NCBI GenBank assembly: GCA_963573385.1
Contig: CAUYLG010017984.1
Location: 310,001 to 374,000, forward strand
DNA: 64,000 bases
Origin: Cacajao melanocephalus
Taxonomy: Eukaryota > Chordata > Mammalia > Primates > Pitheciidae
Direction: 5' to 3'
The notes below the pieces were generated by a model. The model searched no databases and had not been told where the DNA came from. It saw nothing but the letters and a program-made list of their open reading frames with translations. Both the position numbers and the translations under genes were made by a program. Below are positions 35,353-48,020 of the stretch, piece by piece (within the stretch, counting starts at the first letter, position 1; each line of letters begins with the position of its first letter).

Positions 35353-35740
35353 GCCTCTGTGCATCATTCCTTCTTCCTAGGGACAGAGCAGGACCCTTTC
35401 TGGTATGAGGACATTAAGATCTATTATTGGACAAGGGTGGATCAGAGAATTTCTTTACACTCAGCACCTACACAGAAGGGTAAGGAGGATTAGCATAGTA
35501 TTTTCTAGGTTTATAGCTGAATTTGTGGAAAAGGGGTTCTAGTTTCTATGACTGGCCTTGGGGAAGAAAAATCTTGATTTCTGTGACTCCCTTCAAGGAA
35601 GAATGAAGAATGAGAGAGGAGGGCAGAGGCTCAGAGAGATCTTGGTTCTCAGGCTACTTCTGAGGCCTCCCAATGTCCTTTAGTTCAAAGTACTAAACAT
35701 GTCATAGTGCTATACTTTAGGGTATTGTTTTCTGAGCCCT
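35353..35740 (+). mobile_element. Unclassified LTR-like repeat, copy 2, right part
   Basis: Resumes the sequence broken at 33088. Words such as agagaatttctttac, gttctagtttctatgactgg, cttggggaag and agggcagaggctcagagag align with 26755-26960 of copy 1. It then runs on through gaggcctcccaatgtccttt to gtattgttttctgagccct, which has the look of an LTR 3' end. Confidence 0.6.
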
Positions 35741-37559
35741 AGCTGATTGATCTAATAAGGTTGATAATAAATATATAAAACTAAGCAAAAGACAGTGTGA
35801 AAACAGTCACACTTATGAAAAATGCAATTCTTTGGCTCATGTTTCTATTGTTTATATTGGTTCAAAAAGAACTGGTATTTTCATTACTTCCAGAATAAAT
35901 TTTATAATAGTGAAATGTTTATATTTTACCATGCAGTGATCTGTTAACAATTGATGGAATCCTGTACTTGTAAGCTTCGTTATTGTGAATTGCTTATGCC
36001 TTAATAAAATTGAATTAGATTTATGTATTAGCTAATTGAATATCAGTAGCTAGAATTCAGATGTTTTCTAATGATGGTGCATAACAACAAAATATTGATA
36101 GTTCTTTAGTGCTTTAGTTTTCATATACTCAGTAGTTCTCATAGCATGTAATACAGGGACAGTTGTTGATTTTCCACAAGTTGATCCTTAGCAGTTGACT
36201 TCGTGCAGCTCTTCTAAACCTCGTTTCAGTAGTTTAAAGGCAAAGGTGGGCATAATGCACTATATGTGCTAAAGAATTTAGTTTTGTAAACTCAGCATAT
36301 AAAGATCTCAACTTATTTATTCGACACAGCAACTTCTGTTCCCCTGCACAATAACATACAAGTAAATAATGACTCTGTAGGGATAGTACCATGTTTTAAG
36401 AAGTGTGTAATAGCATCGTAAAGAGTGTGAAATTAGGAAAAGTGGAGATGCACCTTTGGACAGTCCCATGTTATTCTATGCCACCAGTTTCCTGGATGGA
36501 GAGTAACAGAAACACAGCTGAAACAGATAAAGAGAAGAAATGCCTGATTCTCAGAAAAAAAAAAAAAGGATTTTTTACATATTCATTTAAATCTCAAGTG
36601 TGTTACAGTTTTATATACTTAATAGAGATTATAAGTAACAAAAATGACATTCAGGAATAGTCAAACAAAGCTGACTTTGGCATATACCTAATTATATATA
36701 TTGCAGGGAGTAGTATTGGTAGGAAAATTACGTAGTTTCAAAAATGCTGGGTAGCATTTAGATAGTCTTACTACTTTAATAATACTCGATTGTCCAATTT
36801 GGGTAAATACACAAAATAAAACTTCGTTAAACCCTTTATTCTTCCATTTATCATGTCAGTTCCAGGAGTTTCACTTGTAAAATTCCTGATAGATCTGAAA
36901 TCTACAACACAGTCAATAATATACTCTAATTGGTTATTCGTAAGAGAGTATTGTATTTCTAATGTAGCTTTTCCTGCCAAAGAGTTAAGAATGCCAATTT
37001 AGACAAATTTAATTCCCAGTCATTAAAATGTTTTGTTGCATATAAAGGATGGAATTCTGTATCTGTTTGTTTAAGTCTAACTAATTAACAACTGTACTGA
37101 AACCATCTTTTAAAAACTCATTTTCTCACCAACAGTAGCAGACAGTGCAGATATAAACCTGTTACCAAAACAGCATGAAAATCAGGCATTTTAACCATGT
37201 TCCTAACTTGTTAGAACACTCCACCCTCCCGACAGGCAGATAAGAATCAAGAAGATAAGAATTTTCAAGTTTCAGCTCCGTTGGTAGATTAAGCAAGTGT
37301 GAGATTGGCTATTTGAAGTATTCACATTTTGGACTGCACAGTATAAAGTGATAAAAATCTGTTTTTCTTAGCTTCCAGGATTAATTGTTTGGCAGTGGGT
37401 TGTTTTTAATTAGGTTATCCAACAAAAGATAGTAATCTCGGGCAAAATCTCTCAGGTTAATCTTTTTTTAAAGAAAAAGATACAGATTTATCCTCTAATT
37501 ATTTTCAGCCAGTTGATTATAGCATCTCTTAGTCTGGAGAAACACTGTTTCTCTATATA
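35741..37559. other. Unassigned sequence
   Basis: AT-rich, with an A13 run near 36557. No exon or confidently named repeat. Confidence 0.45.
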
Positions 37560-38275
37560 CACAACACTGCTGACACCAAGTGTGTGGAGTTTTTCCATAC
37601 CAAGCCATTCTGCAACTCTCCAGACAACAGCTGGGTATCCTACCCTTTAATCCAATTCTGACACTATCTACCTATAGTTAGTTTGAGAGTCTACAGATGA
37701 GAAGACTTAGTATCACAACACTGAGCCCCATTCAGATGTCAGTTGCAAGCCTGGGCCTCCCACACATACTTCTGATGGACCAGCTGTGAATTAAGGATTT
37801 CTACAACCCAGTTCTCAGGTGTGATAATGTGCTAGAATGGCTCACAGAACTCAGGGAAATACTTTACTTACATTTACCAGTTTATTATAAACTCAGGAAC
37901 AGCCAGATGGAAGAGATGAATGGGGCAAAGTGTGGGAGTGAGGACACGGGGCTTCAATGTCCTGTCTGGGTATGCCAGTCTCCCAGCTTTTTGATATGTT
38001 CACCAGCCTCGAAGCTCATCAGATTTTATTGTAGAGTTATAGCTTAATCTTATCTCCTACCCACCTCCTCTTTAGAATCATTCTAATCATTTAGTCTTTC
38101 TGGTGAACATGCCCATCCTGAAGCTGTCTAGGCCTGCACCCACCCACCCTCATTGCCTCATTAGCATAAACTCAAGTGTGATCAAAAGACGAGCTTATGA
38201 ATAACAAAAGACACTCCTATCAGTCAGAAACTGAGGACAAAGACCAAATACACCGTTATACCATACTGAGTTAAT
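37560..38275 (-). mobile_element. Probable ERV LTR, family not identified
   Basis: The text has the features of an antisense LTR: gctcacagaactcagggaaa, ttaccagtttattataaact, aacagccagatggaagagat, tttctggtgaacatgcccat, cctcattagcataaactcaa, gtgtgatcaaaagacgagct, gaggacaaagaccaaatac and ttataccata at the end. I recognise the type as a common primate LTR but cannot name the family. Minus orientation is inferred from the expected LTR start (tgt...tttggtctttgtcc) at the right edge. Confidence 0.55.
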
Positions 38276-39544
38276 TTAACATGGAAACTAGATAAACATA
38301 TTGCTATTACTTAAGTAATATTTAGATTTTCATTACAAGAGAAATTTTTTAATGAAAATCTCAACAAATGTTCTAGTGTTATCTAGTCACTCCATATTTC
38401 TCTATTTTAATTTAAAAAGTGTATAATTTCTATGTTTAATGTAACTGTCAGTCTTCCTAACCAAATAATATATTCATAAATATAAATTTGTTTTCTCAGA
38501 TTTCATCATGGCTGCTCTTCAATTCTGCAGCCTCGTTGGCATGTGTGGTTTCTCTTCCCTTCAAAAGAGTCGGTTAAGACATTACTAGTTTCAAAAATGT
38601 GTATTCCTTTTTGTCAGCCCAGCTTTGTCTCTCCTAAGATAGTCTTATTTGATTTGGAGGAGTTGTTTTATTCCATCGTGTATAATTTTGGTCTGAGAGT
38701 AAACCCAAGTATTTTCCAGCCATTTGAGTAGTCAAAGGAGCCGTAAGTTTTCCCTCAACATTTTGGTACAGTCCAGAGAGGACACATGATCTAAGCTTAG
38801 CCAATCAGATGCTTTTTTGTGGTTTGGACTCTTGAGTAAGGGTGCAATGATGAAGGATTACTGATTACTCATCACACAGAAACAGGCCGGCCAGACTCTC
38901 TTCTAGGAGCCATTGCTGGCCACAGCTCATGTGGTCTTCCTATCTCTATTAATTATTTGGACCACCTGTAGTCTTCCCATTTTTTTTTTTGACTTATCTA
39001 AAGACCCTTGTTTGCAATCTAAATCTTATCAGTTATAGAACGATTACTTTGTGTTTTCCAATGTAAGTAAGTATAACTTTTAAGAATAGAAGGATAATAC
39101 CTTTAGGTTGAATGTTATCAATTTTTTAAAATGTCTACATTTAGACCAAGAATATAGTAATAAAATGTGGTTTCATTCTACTGGAAAAATTCTGTGAGAT
39201 GATACGAATGTTACAGGGAAACACAAAGGTCAACACATTTCACTTCAGCCTTAATGACCTACATTATAAAATTATTTCTAACAAGAAAGAAAGTTTATAC
39301 GGTTAAATATAAGTCTTACCTTTGTAGATAAGCCCTTTGTGCTTTCCCTGTAAAAACATTTGTGGTAATGTACATATATAAACTATCTATACTCCACATA
39401 AAGTACCATTTGTGGAGCCTGCTTATTAGAACTCTGCCTTTTCAATTTATAATGTAGGAGTAAGTAACTCTAAGAAACAAAAAACAAAGGCAAGACAAGG
39501 AAAGAGGAAAATAAATTAATAGTTTATGTGTGCTTCCTAACAAA
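38276..39544. other. Unassigned sequence
   Basis: No gene recognised. Near 38790-38812, tctaagcttagccaatcaga contains an inverted CCAAT-box-like word, which may reflect an old LTR. Confidence 0.4.
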
Positions 39545-39715
39545 CTAGGCTTTATGCTAGGCATTTGAAATACATATTGACATTTAATCTCCATAATAAC
39601 TCAATGACATAGTAATATTTCATTCATTTTACAAATGCAGGAACAGAAACAGTGATCAAGTCAGTTTTTTCAAGATCATATAGCTGGTAAGGCATCAAAA
39701 AGAGATTCAAACCTT
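39545..39715 (-). mobile_element. MIR SINE
   Basis: Antisense MIR: tatgctaggcatttgaaata, atttaatctccataataact, cattttacaaatgcagg, tcatatagctggtaaggca, gattcaaacctttttactcc. Confidence 0.65.
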
Positions 39716-40297
39716 TTTACTCCAAAGTCCATCTACTTATTGCCGTATGAGAACAAAAAAACAGTAGTAGATTAATTATATATATGATCACACACATTCA
39801 GATATATACATATACTGTATATATCTATATATATAAACATGCATATAAGTGTGCATATTATTGAATCATAAATACACATGCACATATGTTTGCATGCATG
39901 TATATTTGCAATGCAGTGATTCAGTAAAATACAAAAAGAACGAGTTTAAATTTTTTCAACATTTTTTATTCCATCTGGGAGTTTCTCCAGTAACACATTT
40001 TGAGAGAAACCTGACCATATCCTATTTAGCTGAATTCAATTCTTATGAATATTCCTGGATGAAGAATGAATGTCTTCTTTGAAGCATCGGGGTTATATGA
40101 GTAGCAATTATTTAATATAAGCAAATGATACCTTCAAAATACACGCATATATATGTAAAAAGTAACTCATCTATACTTGTACATTTTATTGTGTAGGCTA
40201 CTGTGCCCAGCAATTTCAGCTAGCATAACCAACTGATATAATATAGACAGCCTGCATTCTCCCACTATAGAAACCAAAATGCCTGGAAAAATGGGGC
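39716..40297. other. Unassigned sequence with TA-rich tract
   Basis: 39776-39850 is an irregular TATA/CATA-rich low-complexity tract (gatatatacatatactgtat, atctatatatataaacatgc). No gene recognised. Confidence 0.6.
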
Positions 40298-40760
40298 ATT
40301 AGTTATATATCACTGAGAAACAAATTACCACCAAAATATTATCTCATCATTTCTGTGGGCCAGGAATTTAAGAACAGTTTAGCTGGGTAGCTCTGGCTCT
40401 GGGTCCCTCATTAGGCAGCAATCAAGTGTCAGCTTGGGCTACAGTCATCTGAAAGGTTGGATAGGACTGGAGGATCCATTTCCAAGATGGTTCATTCACA
40501 TGGCTATGGGTAGGAGGTGTCAGTGCCTCACTGCCTATGGGCTGGAGGACTTCCTTTCCTACCACTTGGGTTGCTTACTGGTGAGTTAGCTTCCCCTGGA
40601 GCAAGTAATTCAAGAAGAACTATGAAGAAGTTGTGGTATCTTTTTATGGCCTCTTCTCCAAGTCATGCATGATTACTTAGCTTTATTCTAATCATTAGAA
40701 GCAAGTCCCTAAATTTAGCCCATACTCAAGCCTTTGTTTCTTATAGGGAGGAGTGTCCCA
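40298..40760 (-). mobile_element. MLT1-like LTR remnant
   Basis: Landmarks of a widespread MaLR-like repeat: actgagaaacaaattaccac, tctgtgggccaggaatttaa, agctgggtagctctggctct, gggtccctcattaggcagca, atccatttccaagatggttc, ccatactcaagcctttg. The ends are unclear and the subfamily is uncertain. Confidence 0.45.
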
Positions 40761-41399
40761 GAGTATCATAGAGATTGCAGACCTAATGTTTTTAAGCCAC
40801 CATTATCACAAAAAGTAAAATGCTGAAACAGTAGGAGGAAACTGGTGACAGAGAGCTGATGGTATTTCAGACCTGGAGATATTTTCACTAGGCTAGGGGC
40901 TGAGGTAGTGATTTCACATTGGAGGAGAAAAATAAACAATCTTGGGCTTCTCATATACCATGCAAATAATACTACTGACTTTACTACATGAAACTAGGAT
41001 CTTAGAAGGGTTGTGATATATGTGAAAAAAAAAATAGAAAAAAATTACTCAAGGCGAAACTTCACGTATGACTATGATTGTTCTGCAGGGGATGGTAGAA
41101 AGGGGAATGTGTCTTTGATCAAGTTTCTTCACCTAATTTATAAGCCTCTTTTCCTATTACTTTCTTAACCTATTTCACAAAAGTATTATAAGAGTAAATA
41201 GAAATTGTGATAATGCATTTTGGAAAAAAAATCATACAAACATGAAATATAAGAAGTGTCTAAGGGTATCTGCCATCTTTTTGGTTGTGAAATAAAGTCC
41301 TCCTTTTGTATGCTGGAAACAAAATTTAGATATATTTATTAACTGGTATAGCTCTTAACACAAAATAGTCGATGACCATACCTTCATATGATTGTGAAA
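40761..41399. other. Unassigned sequence
   Basis: Nothing recognised. Confidence 0.45.
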
Positions 41400-41640
41400 T
41401 ATGTCTTAAATTCACTCAATATTTGTCAAGTACCTATAATGTGATATCCATGTTAAGTGAAAGATACAGTGATAACCAGAACAGATAGAGAGGTCACCTT
41501 CATGCAGCTTATAGTTTAAATGTTCTGCATAACAACCCTGTGAGATAGTCAAAGTACTTATCTCCTAAAATAAGGAAACTGTGGCTCATTCCAACTATTT
41601 ACCCAAGATTCAAGGTCTCATTACTCTACTGTAGATAGAA
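41400..41640 (-). mobile_element. MIR or other ancient repeat fragment
   Basis: aacaaccctgtgagatagtc, aaaataaggaaactgtggct and acccaagattcaaggtctca follow the order of an antisense MIR (aacaaccctatgaggtag ... gaggaaactgaggct ... cccaaggtcac). The left half (gtacctataatgtgatatcc) is more ambiguous. Confidence 0.5.
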
Positions 41641-42735
41641 GACAAAGCCTTGAAACGATACAATGCTCTTTCCTCCTTGTCAACTTTTTGTCCATTTTTA
41701 CCTCCATTGGTATTCAGCGCTCCCTCTCCCTTCGCCTGTCACCTTCTGCCCATACCCTTCATTCCCCACTTAATTCTCTGTGCTGAGTTTTATCATCCTG
41801 ACTGATTTCGTATCATCAATAATAATAATAGTAGGGTAAAAGTGAGTTTTCTGAGACAGATAGGGATTCCAAAACTATGTATCTTTATTAAATAGGTTGT
41901 AAATAAAAGTCGAATTTGCCTTAGTCCCCTGATATTAGATTTTTTTCATCCAAATAATAACTTTGATCTGAGGCCAGCAAGCATGTCCCACCAGTCTTGC
42001 CCTTTGCACAGAGAAACAGACCACTGTCTACTAGATTTCTCTGAAGGCATCTTTGAATCCCAAAATAAAGCTGCCTAGCCACCTAAAATGGCTGGCATTC
42101 TTCCCCCACTTTAACTATCTTATATAAAGAAGTCTTTTAAATGCAAATAATATCTGCTGGAGGTAATGTCAATTCATTTTTAGATATTGATAAATTTGAC
42201 CCAATTGATTTATCATTTTCTTACGTAGAGTAGGATTCTAGAATTCCAGAAGAGGGAACCGTAAATTTTCCTCAGTCATAAGCTCCTGAAAACAAAGGAT
42301 ATATTAGGAGTTGCTGCTGCTGTCTGGGCTTGAAAAGAAAAGGTGTTCATACCCATTTAACATGGCAAGCCTGAATGAGATGCACCTGTATGATACTATG
42401 TTATGACCTTCCTAAATACCCTAAAGACACTGTCTAGTTCATTCCCCTACTCCTCTTCTTGCGATCTGCATTTTATGTTCTATCGGATAAAATTTTCTGT
42501 TGTTTTTCCTCCAAGCTGACTTCTTTTTCCACCTTCCTTTTGTGAACCAGTTCAAGTCCCAGAATCTAGAATTCTTAAATGCTCTATCCTTTAAATGAAA
42601 AAGTTATGTCTCATGGCAAGTTTCTGAGCTTGTGACATCTCAATAGGGCTTTGTAGGAAACACCCGCATTTAGTTCAGGACACTGATAACATTGGGTGAT
42701 GTGTGAGGAGGTGGGCTCTGCATGGATAGATTTGT

Positions 42736-42763
42736 GGCACAAGGAATTTGGCACAAGGAATTT
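42736..42763 (+). repeat. 14-bp exact tandem duplication
   Basis: ggcacaaggaattt occurs at 42736-42749 and 42750-42763, followed by a partial third copy (ggcat). Confidence 0.95.
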
Positions 42764-45310
42764 GGCATAAAGCACCCAGCATGAGTTGTTTTTCTCCTAG
42801 ATGTGAGGAATTTTTCATCAATCATGTTCATCTTCTTATATAGTGTTCCTTGTAAGAGGTGCTCTACATTTCTTAAGATGGCTGGTCTTTGATAAAGATG
42901 TTGAGGCTTGTCCAGTGTGTCTTACTTAAAGTGTTCAGGTGATTTCTGTCTGGTTGTCACCGATGACATATTTACCTAAAACTTATATGTAAATGAATCA
43001 GATGAGCAAGTCACAGACATAATTTTAAAAATTGTTTCTCTAGAAAGCATTTGCAAGGATTCTAGAAAGTTCCATCTTGGTTCAGCTCTTCCCTTCTTCT
43101 GCTGTCTGATAATATTTTAATAAAACTATGTACTTTTTATCAAGAAGTTTTATTGTATTAATCATAACTCTCTCTAGAAAAAAGACAAAACAGGAACAAT
43201 TATATCCCATGGATTTAAGTTGACATAGATGCTAGTATACATGTATAAATGAGTTTAACTGATTCACTGGATCAAGTTAATATTCAACAAAGTAACAGAC
43301 AGTCAATCAAATTATCAAACTGATTTTTTTGGGGAAAAAGTTCTTTGAGGAATTTCAGTTCATAGCCAACCTGTAGACATCAGCAATTAGCAAATGTATC
43401 AATCTGAATCTGTTTCTTTTATTGTGAAAGACGATTAACTCTTAGCTTAAAAAATATCTTACAGATTCCAGAAAACTATGATGCAGTAAAACAATGATGT
43501 GCTTTCTTCAGGAAACATAGTAAAGTCGGTCAGAACATACTTAGAAAATTTAAGTGCTATATCATTTAAAATAGTCATTAATGGGTGAAATAAACTAGGT
43601 AAGCCAGTTTAAGTTGTTTTAAGTCATAAAAAAATAAAAATATAACCATAATTAATACATCGATCTTAATCATTAATAATATTAGTTTATATTTCCCAGT
43701 TTTCACTGTAAAGCAAACTATTGGAATATCTAAACTAGAGCAGTGATATTTTATTACCTCCCCCCATTTTCAACACTTCTTTCAACGTTATAAATGAAAG
43801 CCATACTTAAATTTCAATAATGGAGCCAAATCAGAGGCAATCCTAGAAAGAAGGTACCAAATAAGAATAAATGTGTTGGAAATAAAGTTTGCGCAATGAG
43901 AACTACTTATTTAAAATTGAAAAATTCACTGAAACGGCCTTTCCCTTTCTCCCTTCCCACACACATAATATCCAACAACTACAATACCTTTTTGTCTGAA
44001 GCATATCTAAATAAACCTTACTAAAACGGGAGTCATGTGCCTAGGCATCTTACTCTTGAGTCATTACTAGTTCAATGTGGGATGGGGGAGTCACTGACTT
44101 TTGCGTACTGCTTGTCTCCCAACTTCCTCATTTGTAAGAATCTTAAGGAAGTCTCCAATACTCTTTCTGAACTTAGTCTTTGTATAGTCTTTATAGAATG
44201 TTCTGGCCTTGTACAAAACCAACATGATCTGCTAATCAGATGAAAGTAAGCAGATTAGTAGAAATACATTTGTTATATTCAATACTTAGTTCTGTTTCCT
44301 TTTTATATATAAACATGGTCTTCTGAATTCAAAATATTCATTTCAGCCATGCAGGCACAATGCCAGGTGTATAGGAAAGAGGACTGGACATTTAGTGAAT
44401 AAAAATGGAGAGCTAATGAATATGTAATGTACTCAGCCAAACTCTTCACTAGAGACATATCATTTATAATCCCCAGTTCTTCAGTTAATACGCAATTATA
44501 ATTAAACCATGTGCATTTGATTTGCATTGTCAATGCACTTTGCCTGATAATGTGTTCATTTTATCCTGTTTTTCTCAAGTACCAAGTTTTTCAATAATAC
44601 CGATTTTGCTCTAGTGGAGTGATGTCTACTTTCATAGAGAGATGTTCTTTGATAGTAACATAATCCATAAAATACTTTTAAAAAAATTAATGAAGGCATT
44701 TGTTAGGCATAGGCTGTTTCATCAGAATGTACCTAGTTTATTTTACAATGGTAAAATTGCCGAGACTTAGAGAGCATTCTGATTGAATCATGAATATTCC
44801 AAACGGGTAGATTAATCTGTGTGAACTAGAGAACTCTGCTGAAACTGCTGTTTAACATTCTAAAGTGTGGAATTCATCTTCTTACGGCACAAAAGAGCTT
44901 CCTATAATAAAGATTTTTTATAACAGCAATAAGGCAGCTCAGTGGGGTGTGGTTTTCATGAAATAATCACACTTCTGAGAGATTAGACATTGTGCCTTAT
45001 GCTGTACAATCCCCTCAAGTATTATGATGACATGTTGATGCCACCTCCCCCACACAGCTCTATTCCTCAGTTACTCAGTGGGCCCTTCCAAAAATATCTG
45101 CCCACTTAGAGCTATATTATAAACAAGCTAGGGGCTCTGTAATACAGTATTAGTGCTTTATCACATCACAGTTTTCTTTAGGTTTCTCATAAGCAGAAAT
45201 TCTTGTAGCTTTCCACGGTAGCTCAGATTTAGAACACACAAACCAAAAATATAGTTACAGTAAGAAAAAGTCATAGTTTAGTAATATGGACTATATACTT
45301 GTAGTTTAGC

Positions 45311-45340
45311 TAATAATTATGCAAATCATCCATTATTAAT
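45311..45340 (+). promoter_or_regulatory. Octamer overlapping homeodomain core motifs
   Basis: TAATTA at 45314-45319 overlaps a perfect octamer ATGCAAAT at 45319-45326, with attattaat about 6 bases further on. These are the binding words of homeodomain and POU factors. The words are short and expected by chance in AT-rich DNA; function is only a possibility. Confidence 0.25.
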
Positions 45341-46261
45341 CTGCATTGCTTTTTAAATGAGGCATTCATTAAGAGTTCAGGCATAAATTTGAATATTGTA
45401 CTGTAAGATTAACCAAGAATATGTCAACATTAAAATATATTCCTTCAAATTATCATAAATTATTACATGGGGAATATGTCACTTTTATTTGCAGTTCACC
45501 TCAAACTGTAATCTAAACAGCATCTATTGATATTTTCAGTGATCTCCTAATGCTAATAGTTTAAGACTGATAGTGGGGTGTATCTGTTGTTTCTCATTGG
45601 CACAGAAAATTGTGTTCTCTTGCATATTTCATCTGTTTTAATGTTTAGACAGAATATTAAGAAAATATATGGTAGGGACCGATAAATGCCAGTTGTAAGT
45701 AGGGTTTCTGATTTATTAAGCACTTTTCTAGAACTGTGCCAAAATATTAAGCTTTGTGGGCATAATTCTACATTTTTGACACTATGGAATAAATTTTTTA
45801 AAGTTGCTTTGAAATGCTACATAATTGAAAATTCCATTATAAGCAGTGTCGTACTCCCTGCATTGTAGAAAATATATGCCTAGTTTAAAGTGCTATTTAT
45901 TTCAAAAATAATGCCATTTTTAACCACAGAACTCTTGTAAAAGATGAATAGCATGTTTTAAGCTAATGGTATAATTAACCAAAGTTTCAGTTTATGTCAA
46001 GGCTTAGAAGTTGTTTGCTAAACTTTCTGGGCAAGGGATCTAGCATTCTATCACAGTCTATATTAACAAAAGGTCAAAGTATTAAATTAAATTAATATAT
46101 TACTTTTGCCCACAATAAGAAAAATAATACTAATAAACTTTCTAAGTTTTCTTAAGAATATTAATATTGTTACAGTGGATGCATTTGGCACTTCTAATTA
46201 TAGAAGAAGTTTCCAACACAATGGACAAAATTAGCGCTTGCTTTTATTCTGAATGTTATGA

Positions 46262-46390
46262 CCCTGGTTTAAACTTTAATGTCTATGAAGATCACTTCAA
46301 GATCTTGTTAAAATGCAGATTGTTACTCAGTAGGTCTAGGGTGGAGTCTTGGAGTCTATATTTCTAATAAGCTCTAAAGTGATGACCATA
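46262..46390 (+). mobile_element. MER5A-like hAT element fragment
   Basis: gtttaaactttaatgtctat, gatcacttcaagatcttgtt, aaaatgcagattgttactca, gtaggtctagggtggagtct, atttctaataagctc follow the middle of a MER5A-type element (actcagtaggtctggggtgg). Stronger evidence than for the copy at 26023. Confidence 0.6.
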
Positions 46391-46501
46391 TTTCTTGCTT
46401 AGGTACAGCTTTTGTGCAGCATCGTGTTGGAATCTCATGTCATTCCTTTGTTTGTCTTCTTCTGCTACATACAACAAGACAGATTGCTAACAGGTTTTGA
46501 T

Positions 46502-46869
46502 TGATGCAATGGACAGAATTCTGTTCCTCCAAAATTTATATATGGAAACACCAACACCCAACGTAACTATATTTGGAGATAGGACCTTCATGGAGATAAT
46601 TAAGGTTAAATAAGATCATAAGAGTATAGTTACAGGTTGGGGTCTTTATGGAAAGATACGCCAGAGAGGTCACACTCTGTCCTGCCATGGAGCACACAAG
46701 GAAAGGATATCATCTGCAAGCCAGAAAGAGAGCCCTATCCAGAGATCTAATCAGCTAGCACCCTGATCTCAGGCTTCCCAGCCTCCAGATATGTGACATA
46801 ATACAGTTCAGTCGTTTAAGCCACTCAGTCTATGCTATTATGTTGTAGCAGCCCAAGCCAACTAATACA
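46502..46869 (+). mobile_element. MLT1 solo LTR (MaLR)
   Basis: tgttcctccaaaatttatat, tatttggagataggaccttc, atgccatggagcacacaagg-like text (cctgccatggagcacacaag), gcaccctgatctcaggcttc, cagcctccagatatgtgaca, tcgtttaagccactcagtct and the exact actaataca end at 46861-46869 follow MLT1 order. No matching 5-bp flank is seen, so the left boundary is approximate. Confidence 0.8.
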
Positions 46870-47936
46870 GCTGTTGTTGTCTTGTCTTTTGCTTTCTTTG
46901 CTCCCATATTTTACCCGAGGAAGTTAAGTTAGTCAGATTAGGAAGCCAGTGTAACCAGAAGCAAGTTTTTAACTGTTGTTCCAAATTCTATCCTGATCAT
47001 GTCCTGCATCATCATTGATTGGATTGAGCAAGAATGATGATGCTATTCTTACTTTGCCAATGAATGCATCTAATTTTTATTAGTTACTACATTATTCCTG
47101 TTAACAAAGCAAATTGTTGAGACAACCTCTTAAAGCCTTAGAGTAGAAATTCCAGGCTGATTAGTTGAAAAGTTGTACCTGGTTGATTTCGTGATATCAG
47201 CCTCTGCCGTGTCTTCACACCCCGTACTTCAACAAGGGAGAGGGATAAAACTGAAGGAAGTTGCCATGGCTCTTTCACCTCTTAGAATATGGAGGCAAGC
47301 ATGCTGGCTGCTGCCAATTAGTTAGCCGCCACCTGCTTTCCTACTCACACCAGGTTATCAATCTGCAAGTGTCAGGGAAATAAATTACAGTATCTCTTCA
47401 GTAAAAGCTGGAGGGATCTATTAAATTACATGACTATAAGGATTATCTTATGAATTATAAAAGTACAAAATAGCTATGGGAACAAACTGATTTTGTGAAA
47501 TAGAAATTTGCTTAAGTTACCCACATTCCTACATATAATCATATTTTGCAGTATATGTCAAGTGTAGTTGACTGCTCTAGGAACACTAAACACATCAATA
47601 TTTGAATTCAAGCCCCCAAAATATAAATGAATGGATACTAATGTCTATTCAAAGCACTTCATTTGCATTGTGGAAGGATGTGCTATTATATCATGGAGTA
47701 TCCCCCTGCTTTTTAAAATCCACCCATTTTTAGAGAGTTTCAGAAACAGCTTTACAAAGAATATATGCCCAATGCACAAAGGAGGCAAATTAAAACAGGG
47801 TTATCAAGACCAAATATGTTTGGGCTAATTTAGCTACTGTATTGGTCTCTATTTGGTAAGATTTATCAGTAACCTTTTCTGCCCCTAAACTCAAAAAACC
47901 TTGTTATTTTGCAATATGAAGCCTTGTAGATAGTGC
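46870..47936. other. Unassigned sequence
   Basis: Nothing recognised. Confidence 0.45.
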
Positions 47937-48020
47937 TTTTTTTTTAAGCAAAAGCAAGTTTATTAAGAAAATAAAGGAATAAAAAAATGTCTACTTCATA
48001 GGCAGAGCAGCCCATAAACA
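47937..48020 (-). mobile_element. Possible ERV1 LTR fragment
   Basis: A T run followed by aagcaaaagcaagtttatta, agaaaataaaggaataaa and ttcataggcagagcagccc resembles part of a common ERV1 LTR seen elsewhere in primate DNA. It is too short to classify and could instead be the antisense 3' end of a processed transcript. Confidence 0.35.

Larger units (their letters stand above)
41641..46261. other. Long stretch without gene or confident repeat
   Basis: 4.6 kb of mostly unassigned sequence. Visible local features are a 14-bp direct repeat (ggcacaaggaattt) at 42736-42763 and a homeodomain/octamer word cluster at 45311-45340. Several parts, such as 44930-45200 and 45300-45560, look single-copy and undecayed, but conservation cannot be judged here. 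Confidence 0.4.
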
